Below are positions 1 to 6,441 of a stretch of DNA of 13,571 nt, piece by piece. The DNA is from Flavobacteriaceae bacterium (lineage in GTDB: Bacteria > Bacteroidota > Bacteroidia > Flavobacteriales > Weeksellaceae). Location: positions 1 through 13,571 of the forward strand of contig JAITOO010000048.1 of assembly GCA_031289875.1 (NCBI GenBank), read 5' to 3'. Each line of letters opens with the position of its first letter. Position 1 is the first letter of the stretch. The notes beneath the pieces were generated by a model that worked only from the letters and a program-made list of their open reading frames with translations, was not told where the DNA came from and searched no databases. A program made the position numbers and the translations under genes.

Positions 1-45
1 AGTATCAAATTGTTGCGAAGTTTTTTCCATAGTTCTGACGACCAT
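1..45 (-). CDS. Possible 5' end of a gene leaving the left edge
   Basis: On the minus strand an ATG at 45-43 opens a frame that stays open to the edge and reads MVVRTMEKTSQQFDT; a second in-frame ATG lies at 30-28. Only 15 codons are visible, so no family can be named. A consensus -7 element (RC of 64-71) sits about 19 nt upstream, which is the usual spacing for a short flavobacterial leader and is the main reason for listing it. Another ATG at 52-50 is in a different frame and stops after 15 codons. Confidence 0.35.
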   Translation of the reverse strand, partial: MVVRTMEKTSQQFDT

Positions 46-63
46 TTTTCATGGTTTGCGCAA

Positions 64-71
64 CAAAATTA
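64..71 (-). promoter_or_regulatory. Putative -7 promoter element, minus strand
   Basis: The reverse complement reads TAATTTTG, an exact match to the Bacteroidota TAnnTTTG -7 box. It would drive the gene leaving the left edge. No convincing -33 TTG/TTTG was found 17-25 nt upstream, so this rests on one element. Confidence 0.35.
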
Positions 72-103
72 ACGCTATTTTTGTTAAGAAAAAAAGTAAA
101 TCT

Positions 104-306
104 TTAATTTTGTCTTTTCGCAGATTCAACTTCTAAATGCGACAAAAGGCAGTACAAAGATGCGTAAAAAATTTTAGTCGGCGTTTGAAAGCAGAACTTT
201 TCTTCGGGGTCATCTATTAATTTCGCTGTATAATCCTGTATTGTTATGGTTTTCAATTCAATTTCAATCCATTAAATACCTCATTTACAACGCTTTCAGA
301 GTACAT
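104..306 (-). pseudogene. Possible gene remnant, two short frames
   Basis: This part of the 376-bp gap between ribE and the left-edge gene is not plain AT-rich spacer. On the minus strand a 50-codon frame runs from a TTG at 256-254 to a TAA at 106-104. It has varied residues, including a CFQTPTKIFYASLYCLL segment. A 17-codon ATG frame at 306-253 (MYSESVVNEVFNGLKLN) ends exactly where that frame begins, with TGA overlapping the TTG by two bases. One base shift would join them into about 67 residues. No family is recognised. It could be a decayed gene continuous with the out-of-frame coding DNA at 285-425, a tiny two-gene overlap, or chance. There is no start context or promoter of its own. Confidence 0.25.
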
Positions 307-328
307 TTTGACGAATCCGAAATGAGGT
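278..328. repeat. Inverted repeat, 9-bp arms, 33-nt loop
   Basis: ACCTCATTT at 278-286 and AAATGAGGT at 320-328 are exact reverse complements. The hairpin lies downstream of ribE on the minus strand and covers the stop (285-287) of the out-of-frame tail. It could be a weak terminator, since ATTTAAT follows on the minus strand, but the loop is long and there is no true U-tract. Confidence 0.3.
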
Positions 329-425
329 CGGGGTTTTGTTCATCAGCAAATTTCTTGCCTTGCAAATACTCGAAGCCATTGCGACCAAGCAGGGAAGCCA
401 AGTTGAGGTTTTTTCTATCCCTTAC
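285..425 (-). pseudogene. ribE: Out-of-frame C-terminal tail of riboflavin synthase
   Basis: Directly after the ribE stop, the minus strand stays open for 46 codons in the -1 frame, from GTA at 425-423 to a TAA at 287-285. It includes the stretch NLNLASLLGRNGF. Bacterial riboflavin synthases of the Bacillus type end with a C-terminal helix finishing in ENGF, placed 27 residues after the conserved IGKY. Here NGF ends 26 residues after IGKY if the frames are joined at the stop. A single missing base just before the TAA, for example in the GAAAG run, would explain the break. Joined, the protein would be about 239 residues, longer than the family's usual 200-215, so residues beyond NGF may be read-through into spacer. 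It could be a true mutation or an assembly error. Confidence 0.5.
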
Positions 426-1003
426 TTTCTGTCCATCATTTTCTGAACATATTTTCCGATGATGTCAAATTCCAAATTCACTTCGCCTCTCAACTGTAAG
501 AATTTCAGGTTAGTATGTTCCCAAGTGTAAGGAATCACGGCAACGGAAAATTCGTTGTCGCGGCTGTTTACTACCGTCAGGCTGATGCCGTTCACGCAGA
601 TTGAGCCTTTTTCTACCGTCAGGTTTGAACCTTTATATTGAAAAGTCAAAAACCAGCTTCCCTTTTGGTTTTCAATAGATTTCAACGTCCCGATTTGGTC
701 GGTATGTCCCTGCACAATGTGTCCATCCAATCGGTCGGAAACCTTGACGCACCGTTCCAAATTGAGAATTTCCCCGATTTTCAATTCTCTGAAACGTGTC
801 TTTTTCAAAGTTTCAGCAATGGCGGTTACTGTGTAAAAGTCAGGCTGCAAGTCAATTACCGTCAGGCATACACCGTCGTGCGCAATGCTTTGGTCTATTT
901 TCAGTTCCTGAAAAAACGGCGCTTGTATAGAAATATTTAAATTTTCTTCCGTTTTTTCCAAATTGACGATTTTTCCTGTAGTTTCAATAATTCCCGTAAA
1001 CAT
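422..1003 (-). CDS. ribE: Riboflavin synthase, alpha subunit
   Basis: This enzyme performs the last step of riboflavin synthesis: dismutation of two 6,7-dimethyl-8-ribityllumazines into riboflavin and a pyrimidinedione, as a cytosolic homotrimer. The 193-residue protein starts with the family's signature N-terminus MFTGIIE. It carries two tandem lumazine-binding barrels, roughly residues 1-90 and 95-185, with the repeat signatures AHDGVCLTV and VNGISLTVV. It ends FDIIGKYVQKMMDRK. The conserved trimerisation helix that should follow IGKY is missing from this frame but visible in the -1 frame immediately downstream. The catalytic barrels are complete, so activity may survive with impaired trimerisation. 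No other riboflavin genes are in the window. A TATCTTTG -7 box lies about 24 nt upstream of the ATG. Confidence 0.95.
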   Translation of the reverse strand: MFTGIIETTGKIVNLEKTEENLNISIQAPFFQELKIDQSIAHDGVCLTVIDLQPDFYTVTAIAETLKKTRFRELKIGEILNLERCVKVSDRLDGHIVQGHTDQIGTLKSIENQKGSWFLTFQYKGSNLTVEKGSICVNGISLTVVNSRDNEFSVAVIPYTWEHTNLKFLQLRGEVNLEFDIIGKYVQKMMDRK

Positions 1004-1026
1004 TTTTGCTGTAAATAAGATGAATA

Positions 1027-1034
1027 CAAAGATA
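1027..1034 (-). promoter_or_regulatory. Putative -7 element for ribE
   Basis: The minus strand reads TATCTTTG, an exact TAnnTTTG, about 24 nt ahead of the ribE ATG. The nearest upstream TTTG (RC of 1047-1050) leaves only a 12-nt spacer, too short for a normal -33, so the full promoter is uncertain. Confidence 0.4.
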
Positions 1035-1044
1035 GGACTTTAAA

Positions 1045-1110
1045 AGCAAAAAGCGGATTGTCTTTGCCCGATATTTGGTTTTTTTTCATTTCGAGAAGAT
1101 GCAATCCGCT
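1045..1110 (-). terminator. Long-loop terminator after the TonB receptor
   Basis: On the minus strand AGCGGATTG (RC of 1102-1110) pairs exactly with CAATCCGCT (RC of 1052-1060) and is followed at once by TTTTTGCTTTT. The stem starts about 20 nt past the receptor stop. Stem plus U-tract fits a rho-independent terminator, but the 41-nt loop is unusually long. Confidence 0.55.
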
Positions 1111-1130
1111 GAATATTAACGTTTTAAATA

Positions 1131-3386
1131 TTACAATTTCAAATCAATGCCGATATAAAACATGGCAGGCGTAATCGGAGCATAAACCAGTGAAGTATCA
1201 AAATACGTCCCGAACGGATTTTCTGCTTCGATAATCGGGTTACGTTGTTTATATCCTCCAAGATTTTCCACACCTGCATACACACGCACTTTCTCGGAAA
1301 AATGTCTTGAAACCTGTGCATTGGCTAAGAAATAATCAGGAGAATACGTTATCCGTTGAAATTCATCAGGATTGGAAGAGGTGTCGGGAAGACGCTGTTT
1401 TCCAATGTATTGAACGGTGAAATCAAACGTCCATTTGCTATTTTTTTCAGTTTTGCGGGTTGAGTAAGTAGCATTCAGCAAGGCTCTGTCTTTGGCTGTG
1501 AAAGGGATTTCCCGTTTCCCGCCGTCATATTCTGCTTGAATGTCATACCACTTGTACGCCAAATGAAGTTCCAGATTTTCCGAAAGAAAAACGTCCCAAA
1601 CCGCTTGCAAAGAGTTGGAGTACGATTTTCCGTCAAGGTTGTAAAACCACAGTTCCTGCGGAGATTTGTCCAAATCAATCAAGACTTGTTTCTGAAAATC
1701 CGTTCGGTAAAAATCCAGCGTGAATGTGTTTTTCATGTTTCCGATTTTAAAATCCTGAACGATGCTTGCGCCGTAATTCCACGCAATTTCAGGCTGCAAG
1801 CCGTAAATATCGCCGTTGCCGGAACGAATTTGCACTTTTCGGGAGGAGGCAAAATACTGCATGTTTTCCGCAAAAACGTTGGCAGTCCGCATTCCGCGCC
1901 CTGCCGCCAAGCGCAAAGTGGTTTTCGGCAGAAGACTGTATTTGACGTTCAGTCTCGGCAAAATCTGCGTTCCTGCCAAATTGTGGAAATCTGCCCGCAA
2001 ACCCGCTACCACAGTGAGTTTTTTCCAAGAAGTATTGGTGTATTCGGCGAATACGCTCGGCACGTTTTCCGTTCGTTTGTAATTGTCCGTTTCAAAAGTT
2101 TCGTTGTAAACATCGTGAAGAAAACTAACGCCCAACTTGTATTTGTTATTGGTATCGCCCAAAATGCTCTCAAAAATCAAATTGGCAAAAAGGGAATTTT
2201 CATTGCCATTATAAATTCTCTGCCCAAAATAACTCCCAATGTCGTGATGTATGTACTTGGTTTGCAGTCCGATACTTTGATACGATTTATTCAGAAAAAC
2301 ATAGCCCGTTTTGTTCCAAACCTCAAAGTGAGTGTTCTCTATCCCAAGTCCATAACGGTTTTGCTTGAGTTTATCAACCGATTCGACAAAATCTTTTTGT
2401 CCGCCTAACTGTTTGTCGTACAAGGCTTGAACGGCAAAAATCGAAGCCCAGCCATTGGTTTGGATTCCGTCGTAGCGAAGAATGTTCATAGCGTTAATTT
2501 GCTTAGACAGAGGCAAATCCAAAAATCCGTCGTGATTCATGTCTTCTTTTGCCAGATTTCCGTTGAAGTGAAGCAGCGAAGTGTTGCTCCAATGGTTGCC
2601 CAAGTCTGTGCCATTCACTGCGTTAAATTCCAGTCTGACATTTTGGTTGGCGTAGAAGTTCAGATTGGTGAAATTTTTGTCCTGATATTTCATCAACTCC
2701 GTATTTATTTGACCTGTAATCGCTTCGTAGCCGTTGATGACGGTGCTTCCGCCTTTGGTCAATTGAATGGAATTAATCCATGTTCCGGACAGAAAATTGA
2801 TACCGTTTGCGGAAGTCAGACCGCGCACTTCGGGCATATTTTCAACGGTAATCGACGAATATTTTTGGTCTAAACCGAGCATTTTTATTTGCTTAGAGCC
2901 TGTTGCAGCGTTAGTTGTAGAGACATCGACCGTCGGGTTGGTCTCAAAACTTTCTGCCAAGTTGCAGCAAGCGGCTTTCAGCAGTTCAGTTTTGCTGAGG
3001 TTGAAAATCAAATCTGCGGATCTGGCGTTGATGTTTACTGCCTGCGCTCTCTGTCTGACAATCACTTCGTTCAGAGTTTTTTCGCTGGTTTCCAGCACAA
3101 TTTCTATCGGTTGTTCAATAGATTCGACTTTTACTTCTTTGGTTTTGAAACCGTCCTTTTCCGCTACGATATTGTACAGCCCGTCGTGATACATCAACTG
3201 AAAATTTCCCAGACTGTCTGTAACTGTCTTCATCACAGTGTGTTCCTTCCAGTGAACGTCTGCGCCGTTTACGGGAATTTTTTCTCCGTTTTCCGTCAGA
3301 ATGACGGCGTTTCCTTTCAGCGTTTTCATTTGTGCTAACGAGAAGATTCCCAAGCACATAAAAAATAAAATGGTGTATTTTTTCAT
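1131..3386 (-). CDS. TonB-dependent outer-membrane receptor, probable metal uptake
   Basis: A 751-residue outer-membrane transporter that would use TonB/ExbBD energy to import a bound ligand. It has a signal peptide (residues 1-19, MKKYTILFFMCLGIFSLAQ), a carboxypeptidase-regulatory-like beta-sandwich at about 22-100, a TonB-box-like LNEVIV at 105-110, then the plug and a C-terminal barrel ending GIDLKL. The plug contains a Cys-Cys pair at 140-141 (KAACCNLAESFETNP), then the conserved MLGLDQKYSSITVENMPEVRGL-like region, broken by family norms only slightly. Cys pairs of this kind occur in Bacteroidota receptors found next to metal-related genes. The gene upstream in the same orientation is an HYC_CC_PP-type protein, which fits copper or another thiophilic metal. 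The substrate is inferred, not shown. The 98-bp gap to that gene holds a dyad but no clear promoter, so the pair is probably one transcript. Confidence 0.9.
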   Translation of the reverse strand: MKKYTILFFMCLGIFSLAQMKTLKGNAVILTENGEKIPVNGADVHWKEHTVMKTVTDSLGNFQLMYHDGLYNIVAEKDGFKTKEVKVESIEQPIEIVLETSEKTLNEVIVRQRAQAVNINARSADLIFNLSKTELLKAACCNLAESFETNPTVDVSTTNAATGSKQIKMLGLDQKYSSITVENMPEVRGLTSANGINFLSGTWINSIQLTKGGSTVINGYEAITGQINTELMKYQDKNFTNLNFYANQNVRLEFNAVNGTDLGNHWSNTSLLHFNGNLAKEDMNHDGFLDLPLSKQINAMNILRYDGIQTNGWASIFAVQALYDKQLGGQKDFVESVDKLKQNRYGLGIENTHFEVWNKTGYVFLNKSYQSIGLQTKYIHHDIGSYFGQRIYNGNENSLFANLIFESILGDTNNKYKLGVSFLHDVYNETFETDNYKRTENVPSVFAEYTNTSWKKLTVVAGLRADFHNLAGTQILPRLNVKYSLLPKTTLRLAAGRGMRTANVFAENMQYFASSRKVQIRSGNGDIYGLQPEIAWNYGASIVQDFKIGNMKNTFTLDFYRTDFQKQVLIDLDKSPQELWFYNLDGKSYSNSLQAVWDVFLSENLELHLAYKWYDIQAEYDGGKREIPFTAKDRALLNATYSTRKTEKNSKWTFDFTVQYIGKQRLPDTSSNPDEFQRITYSPDYFLANAQVSRHFSEKVRVYAGVENLGGYKQRNPIIEAENPFGTYFDTSLVYAPITPAMFYIGIDLKL

Positions 3387-3445
3387 TTTGTTTTTTTAAT
3401 TGATTTTTTTAATCTGTTGAAAATAAAAAGATTACAATTTTTTAA

Positions 3446-3467
3446 ATTTTTTGAAAATTCAAAAAAT
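3446..3467. repeat. Perfect AT-rich palindrome between the two metal-uptake genes
   Basis: The element is ATTTTTTGAA, a 2-nt AA centre, then TTCAAAAAAT: 10-bp arms, perfectly symmetric. It lies about 60 nt upstream of the receptor ATG and 18 nt past the stop of the upstream gene. It could be an operator or a weak attenuator that lowers receptor expression relative to the first gene. The pairing is mostly A-T, so a stable hairpin is unlikely and chance in AT-rich DNA cannot be excluded. Confidence 0.4.
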
Positions 3468-3484
3468 CTAAAACAAAATGAGAA

Positions 3485-3883
3485 CTAACCGTAGTAAACG
3501 TAACGGCAATAATATTGATACAGAGATATTTGCGGAGGCGGAGGATTGGAAAACAGTTGAACTGCGGTTTCTTCTTCTTCAATGCTTTGAAAATCAATGC
3601 TATGATAGATTTCGGGGAAGATTCCTTGAACTTGAAAAAATGTCAGTTGCAAAATTTTTTCCAAAGAAAAAACAGACCCGCCACTGGATTTAATCAAAAC
3701 GTCCTTGCAGCAGTTATCTTGCTGAAACTCAGTTTTTTGATTTTTTTCCTGATGAGAATCAAATTTTTTAGAATTGACAGAAAGCCCAATATTTTCGCCA
3801 TGACACCAACTTTGGTACACGGCAAGATTGAGGTTCGCAAAGAGAACCAAGCTTGTCAAAAATATGGCATAAATCTGATTCAC
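3485..3883 (-). CDS. HYC_CC_PP-type small exported protein
   Basis: A 132-residue protein of the Bacteroidota family named for its motif order: a Cys near the end of a signal-like N-terminus, a central Cys-Cys pair, and a proline run near the C-terminus. Residues 1-25 are hydrophobic (YAIFLTSLVLFANLNLA), followed by WCHG at 26-29 in place of the usual His-Tyr-Cys. A Cys-Cys pair lies at 58-59 (DNCCKD), PPPP at 114-117, and one last Cys at 126 in the closing YQYYCRYVYYG. Family members sit beside TonB-dependent receptors and are thought to act in metal handling, but no biochemical role is established to my knowledge. The start is a GTG at 3883; no in-frame ATG lies upstream near the promoter or before the motif. 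A -7 box begins only 5 nt upstream, so the mRNA may be nearly leaderless. Confidence 0.75.
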   Translation of the reverse strand: MNQIYAIFLTSLVLFANLNLAVYQSWCHGENIGLSVNSKKFDSHQEKNQKTEFQQDNCCKDVLIKSSGGSVFSLEKILQLTFFQVQGIFPEIYHSIDFQSIEEEETAVQLFSNPPPPQISLYQYYCRYVYYG

Positions 3884-3887
3884 GAAG

Positions 3888-3895
3888 CAAAAGTA
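3888..3895 (-). promoter_or_regulatory. Putative -7 element for the metal-uptake pair
   Basis: The minus strand reads TACTTTTG, matching TAnnTTTG. Its 3' end is 4 nt from the GTG start codon, so transcription would begin at or very near the start codon. No -33 element is evident. Confidence 0.4.
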
Positions 3896-3970
3896 TAAAT
3901 TATTTCTATAACGGATTTATAAAATTTGGGAGATTAGTTACAGTTTTTTGGAAAGCAATAGTTGGGAATG

Positions 3971-4001
3971 TAATTTCAACTAACAACCTAATTTCAATTA
4001 G
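3971..4001. promoter_or_regulatory. Tandem operator-like repeat in the divergent region
   Basis: TAATTTCAACTA (3971-3982) recurs as TAATTTCAATTA (3989-4000), 11 of 12 bases identical, offset 18 bp. The second copy is also part of a dyad, CTAATT-TC-AATTAG (3988-4001). Two near-identical sites at close to two helical turns between divergent genes suggest a regulator-binding site. This is inferred from pattern alone. Confidence 0.35.
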
Positions 4002-4042
4002 TAAATGCAATTTTAGATAAAAAAACGTTTTTTTATAAAAAA

Positions 4043-4060
4043 AAGTGTAATTTTACACTT
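4043..4060. promoter_or_regulatory. 18-bp perfect palindrome overlapping a probable promoter
   Basis: AAGTGTAA-TT-TTACACTT has 8-bp arms around a 2-nt centre and ends 27 nt before the ATG of the barrel gene. Its middle, TAATTTTA (4048-4055), resembles the TAnnTTTG -7 box with a final A, so a bound regulator would block transcription there. The form is that of a dimeric helix-turn-helix operator. The cognate regulator is not in this window. Confidence 0.45.
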
Positions 4061-4087
4061 AAAATTATTCAATAAATCATTTTAATT

Positions 4088-4639
4088 ATGAAAAAAACTT
4101 TTTTTGCTTTATTGCTTTTGTCTAACATATTTTTATTAAAAGCACAGTCTGTCTCAACTGAAACAGAACGGCTTAATGAAGTGATGATAACCCCATTTGC
4201 TTTTTTTGCGCCTGCACTTGACGTGTCGTATGAAAGACTTTTAAATGAAGATTGGGGAATCGGGATTAATGTTATGGCAGATTTTAGTTCTAATGATGAC
4301 TCAGACGAGTCGAACGTGATGACCTCTCAATTTTCACCTTATGCGAGAATGTATTTTGGGAATGGCTTTGCAAAAGGATTTTTTGTAGAAGCATTCGTTC
4401 CGATTACTTCCTCCAAAGATTGGTATTCTTATAATGACAGTGATGGTTATTACCACAGCGGACGAAAAAACAACACAACCGTAGGGTTGGGAATTGGACT
4501 CGGTGGAAAATGGGTGGTAAAACGAAATCTAATTTTTGAAATCAGCGGCGGAGTAGCCCGAAGATTCGGTATGGACGATAAAAAATACGATTCGACTTTT
4601 ACAGGTATCGGAATGCTGGGAATAGGGTATAGATTCTAA
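4088..4639 (+). CDS. Small outer-membrane beta-barrel protein
   Basis: A 183-residue exported protein with a clear signal peptide at residues 1-19 (MKKTFFALLLLSNIFLLKA) and a mature part of alternating polar/nonpolar strands rich in Gly and aromatics, closing on a C-terminal phenylalanine (GIGYRF), the usual signal for outer-membrane insertion. It resembles Bacteroidota DUF3575-like or outer-membrane beta-barrel proteins: a first strand around PALDVSYERLL, a YARMYFG strand, FFVEAFVPI, a Gly-rich VGLGIGLGGKWVVKRN, then the last strand. About eight strands would fit the length. The acidic loop DFSSNDDSDES and a Tyr/Asp/Ser loop near residue 118 are probably surface exposed. It is divergent from the metal-uptake pair and has its own dyad-marked upstream region. 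The function is unknown. Confidence 0.8.
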   Translation: MKKTFFALLLLSNIFLLKAQSVSTETERLNEVMITPFAFFAPALDVSYERLLNEDWGIGINVMADFSSNDDSDESNVMTSQFSPYARMYFGNGFAKGFFVEAFVPITSSKDWYSYNDSDGYYHSGRKNNTTVGLGIGLGGKWVVKRNLIFEISGGVARRFGMDDKKYDSTFTGIGMLGIGYRF

Positions 4640-4642
4640 TAA

Positions 4643-4674
4643 ATAAAATTCGCAAAGAAATTTGCGGATTTTAT
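4643..4674. terminator. Bidirectional terminator between convergent genes
   Basis: ATAAAATTCGCAAA (4643-4656), loop GAAA, and TTTGCGGATTTTAT (4661-4674) form a 14-bp stem with one G-U type mismatch. T-rich runs on both sides let it serve the barrel gene on plus and lysS on minus. It ends one base before the lysS stop codon. Confidence 0.75.
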
Positions 4675-6381
4675 TCAGTTTATCAATTCCACCTCCTTTT
4701 TTTCTCCCTCAACAACAACTTTCACTAAATTATTTTTGGAAAGATTTTTCATCGCTTTGTCCCATTTTTTGCCCGAAAGTTGCGAGAGGTCTTTCAGTGT
4801 GGAAATCGGCAGTTTATTTTCGTTTTTTTGCAAAATTTCCAAAATTTTCTTTTCTTCGTCATTTAGCTCAAAACTCGGCGCGGCGGCGTGCTGTTCAGGC
4901 TTCATTTGCGGGAAAAATAAGACCTCCTGAATGGATTGATTATCAGTCAGAAACATCGCCAACCTGTCCATTCCGATTCCTAATCCCGAAGTCGGCGGCA
5001 TTCCAAATTCGAGTGCTCGCAAAAAGTCCTGGTCTATGAACATTGCTTCATTGTCTCCTTTTTCGGAAAGTTTTAATTGTTCTTCAAACCGTGCACGCTG
5101 GTCAATCGGGTCGTTCAATTCGGAATAAGCGTTGGCAATTTCTTTTCCGCAGACCATCAGTTCAAAACGTTCGGTCAAGTCGGGGTTAAAGCGGTGTTTT
5201 TTGGTTAGCGGCGACATTTCAATCGGATAATCAGTGATGAAAGTCGGTTGAATGAAATTTTCCTCGCATTTTTCACCGAAAATTTCATCGATAAGTTTGC
5301 CTTTTCCCATCGTCTCATCTATTTCAATTCCAATGGATTTGGCAAAATCAAACAAGTCTTTTTCAGATTTTCCCGATATGTCGTAGCCTGTGTATTTTTT
5401 GATTGCGTCGCTCATTGTAATTCGTGGATACGGCGCTTTGAAGTCAATTTCATTTTCTCCGAAAATTGCTTTGGTAGTTCCATTCACGGCGATTGCACAG
5501 TGTTCCAGAAGTTGTTCCGTGAAATTCATCATCCAGTTGTAGTCCTTGTAGGCAACATAAATTTCCATACATGTAAATTCGGGGTTGTGGGTTCTGTCCA
5601 TTCCCTCGTTTCGGAAGTTTTTGGAGAACTCATAAACACCGTCAAACCCGCCTATAATCAGCCTTTTCAGATACAGTTCATTGGCAATTCTCAGATACAG
5701 AGGAATATTCAAAGCGTTGTGATGCGTGATGAACGGACGCGCCGCAGCTCCACCCGGAATAGCCTGTAACACAGGAGTTTCCACTTCAAAATAACCTCGT
5801 TCATTAAAAAACGCGCGCATTGCATTGAACAATTTTGTCCGTTTGATGAAAATTTCCTTAACTTGCGGATTTACAATTAAATCCACGTAGCGCATTCGAT
5901 AACGCTGTTCGGGATCGTTGAAAGCGTCGTGGGTTTTGCCGTTTTCGTCGATTTTCGGCATCGGCAGAGGTCTTAGAACTTTTGACAATAACGTAAAATT
6001 TTGAACCTCAACGGTTTTCTCGCCTTTATGAGTGATGAAAAGTCTGCCTTCCACTCCGATAAAATCACCCAAATCTAAAAGTTTTTTGTAAAAATCGTTG
6101 TATTTAAACTTGTCTTCGTCCGAACAGAGAATATCGCGGTTGAAATAGAGTTGAATGCGCCCTGTACTGTCCTGCAATTCGGAAAATCCTGCCTTGCCCT
6201 GAATGCGATTGGACATTAGCCTGCCTGCGATGCGTACCAATTCATCTTCTTTAAAGTTTTCTTTAATTCCCTGCGCAGTGTGCGTAACTATATATTCATC
6301 AGCAGGATAGGCTTCTACGCCTGCTTCGTTAAGTTTTTGTAATTTTTCTCTTCGGATTAATTCTTGTTCTGAAATCTGCAT
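4675..6381 (-). CDS. lysS: Lysyl-tRNA synthetase, class II
   Basis: It charges tRNA-Lys with lysine using ATP, in the cytosol as a homodimer. The 568-residue protein has an OB-fold anticodon-binding domain at about 48-140 (VRIAGRLMSNR onward), then the class II core. Motif 1 is around FFNERGYFEVETPVL (191-205), motif 2 is FRNEGMDRTHNPEFTCME (256-273), and motif 3 is GLGIGMDRLAMFL (466-478). Residues past about 497 form a charged tail of some 70 residues (ILEILQKNENKLPISTL and on) not present in the 505-residue E. coli enzyme; it may be a helical or winged-helix-like extension and is seen in Bacteroidota LysS. The frame extends 24 codons further upstream, but I chose the ATG at 6381 because the protein then begins like the family and a -7 box lies just ahead of it. 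Confidence 0.97.
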   Translation of the reverse strand: MQISEQELIRREKLQKLNEAGVEAYPADEYIVTHTAQGIKENFKEDELVRIAGRLMSNRIQGKAGFSELQDSTGRIQLYFNRDILCSDEDKFKYNDFYKKLLDLGDFIGVEGRLFITHKGEKTVEVQNFTLLSKVLRPLPMPKIDENGKTHDAFNDPEQRYRMRYVDLIVNPQVKEIFIKRTKLFNAMRAFFNERGYFEVETPVLQAIPGGAAARPFITHHNALNIPLYLRIANELYLKRLIIGGFDGVYEFSKNFRNEGMDRTHNPEFTCMEIYVAYKDYNWMMNFTEQLLEHCAIAVNGTTKAIFGENEIDFKAPYPRITMSDAIKKYTGYDISGKSEKDLFDFAKSIGIEIDETMGKGKLIDEIFGEKCEENFIQPTFITDYPIEMSPLTKKHRFNPDLTERFELMVCGKEIANAYSELNDPIDQRARFEEQLKLSEKGDNEAMFIDQDFLRALEFGMPPTSGLGIGMDRLAMFLTDNQSIQEVLFFPQMKPEQHAAAPSFELNDEEKKILEILQKNENKLPISTLKDLSQLSGKKWDKAMKNLSKNNLVKVVVEGEKKEVELIN

Positions 6382-6398
6382 AAAAACGATTTTGTCGG

Positions 6399-6406
6399 CA
6401 AATTTA
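6399..6406 (-). promoter_or_regulatory. Putative -7 element for lysS
   Basis: The minus strand reads TAAATTTG, an exact TAnnTTTG, 17 nt ahead of the chosen lysS ATG. It falls inside the longer frame, which argues against the upstream start at 6453. No clear -33 element. Confidence 0.45.
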
Positions 6407-6441
6407 GGAATATTTTTGTAAGTAGAAATGAAAGTGAGTGA

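Noticed and set aside
415-435. Programmed -1 frameshift at the end of ribE
   Set aside because: The bases before the stop (GACAGAAAG) do not form a slippery X-XXY-YYZ heptamer and no downstream stem-loop at the right distance was found, so a mutation or assembly error is more likely.
241-462. A 73-codon plus-strand frame at the left end
   Set aside because: No promoter, signal or family resemblance, and it is antisense to the ribE tail region that reads more convincingly on the minus strand.
1004-1130. Possible FMN riboswitch ahead of ribE
   Set aside because: The gap is only 127 bp, half of it the receptor terminator, and none of the conserved FMN-aptamer stems or sequence blocks could be seen.
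1536-2408. A 290-codon open frame on the plus strand inside the TonB receptor
   Set aside because: It is antisense to a clear receptor, has no family motifs or promoter, and its Arg/Phe/Val-rich composition is typical of a shadow frame.
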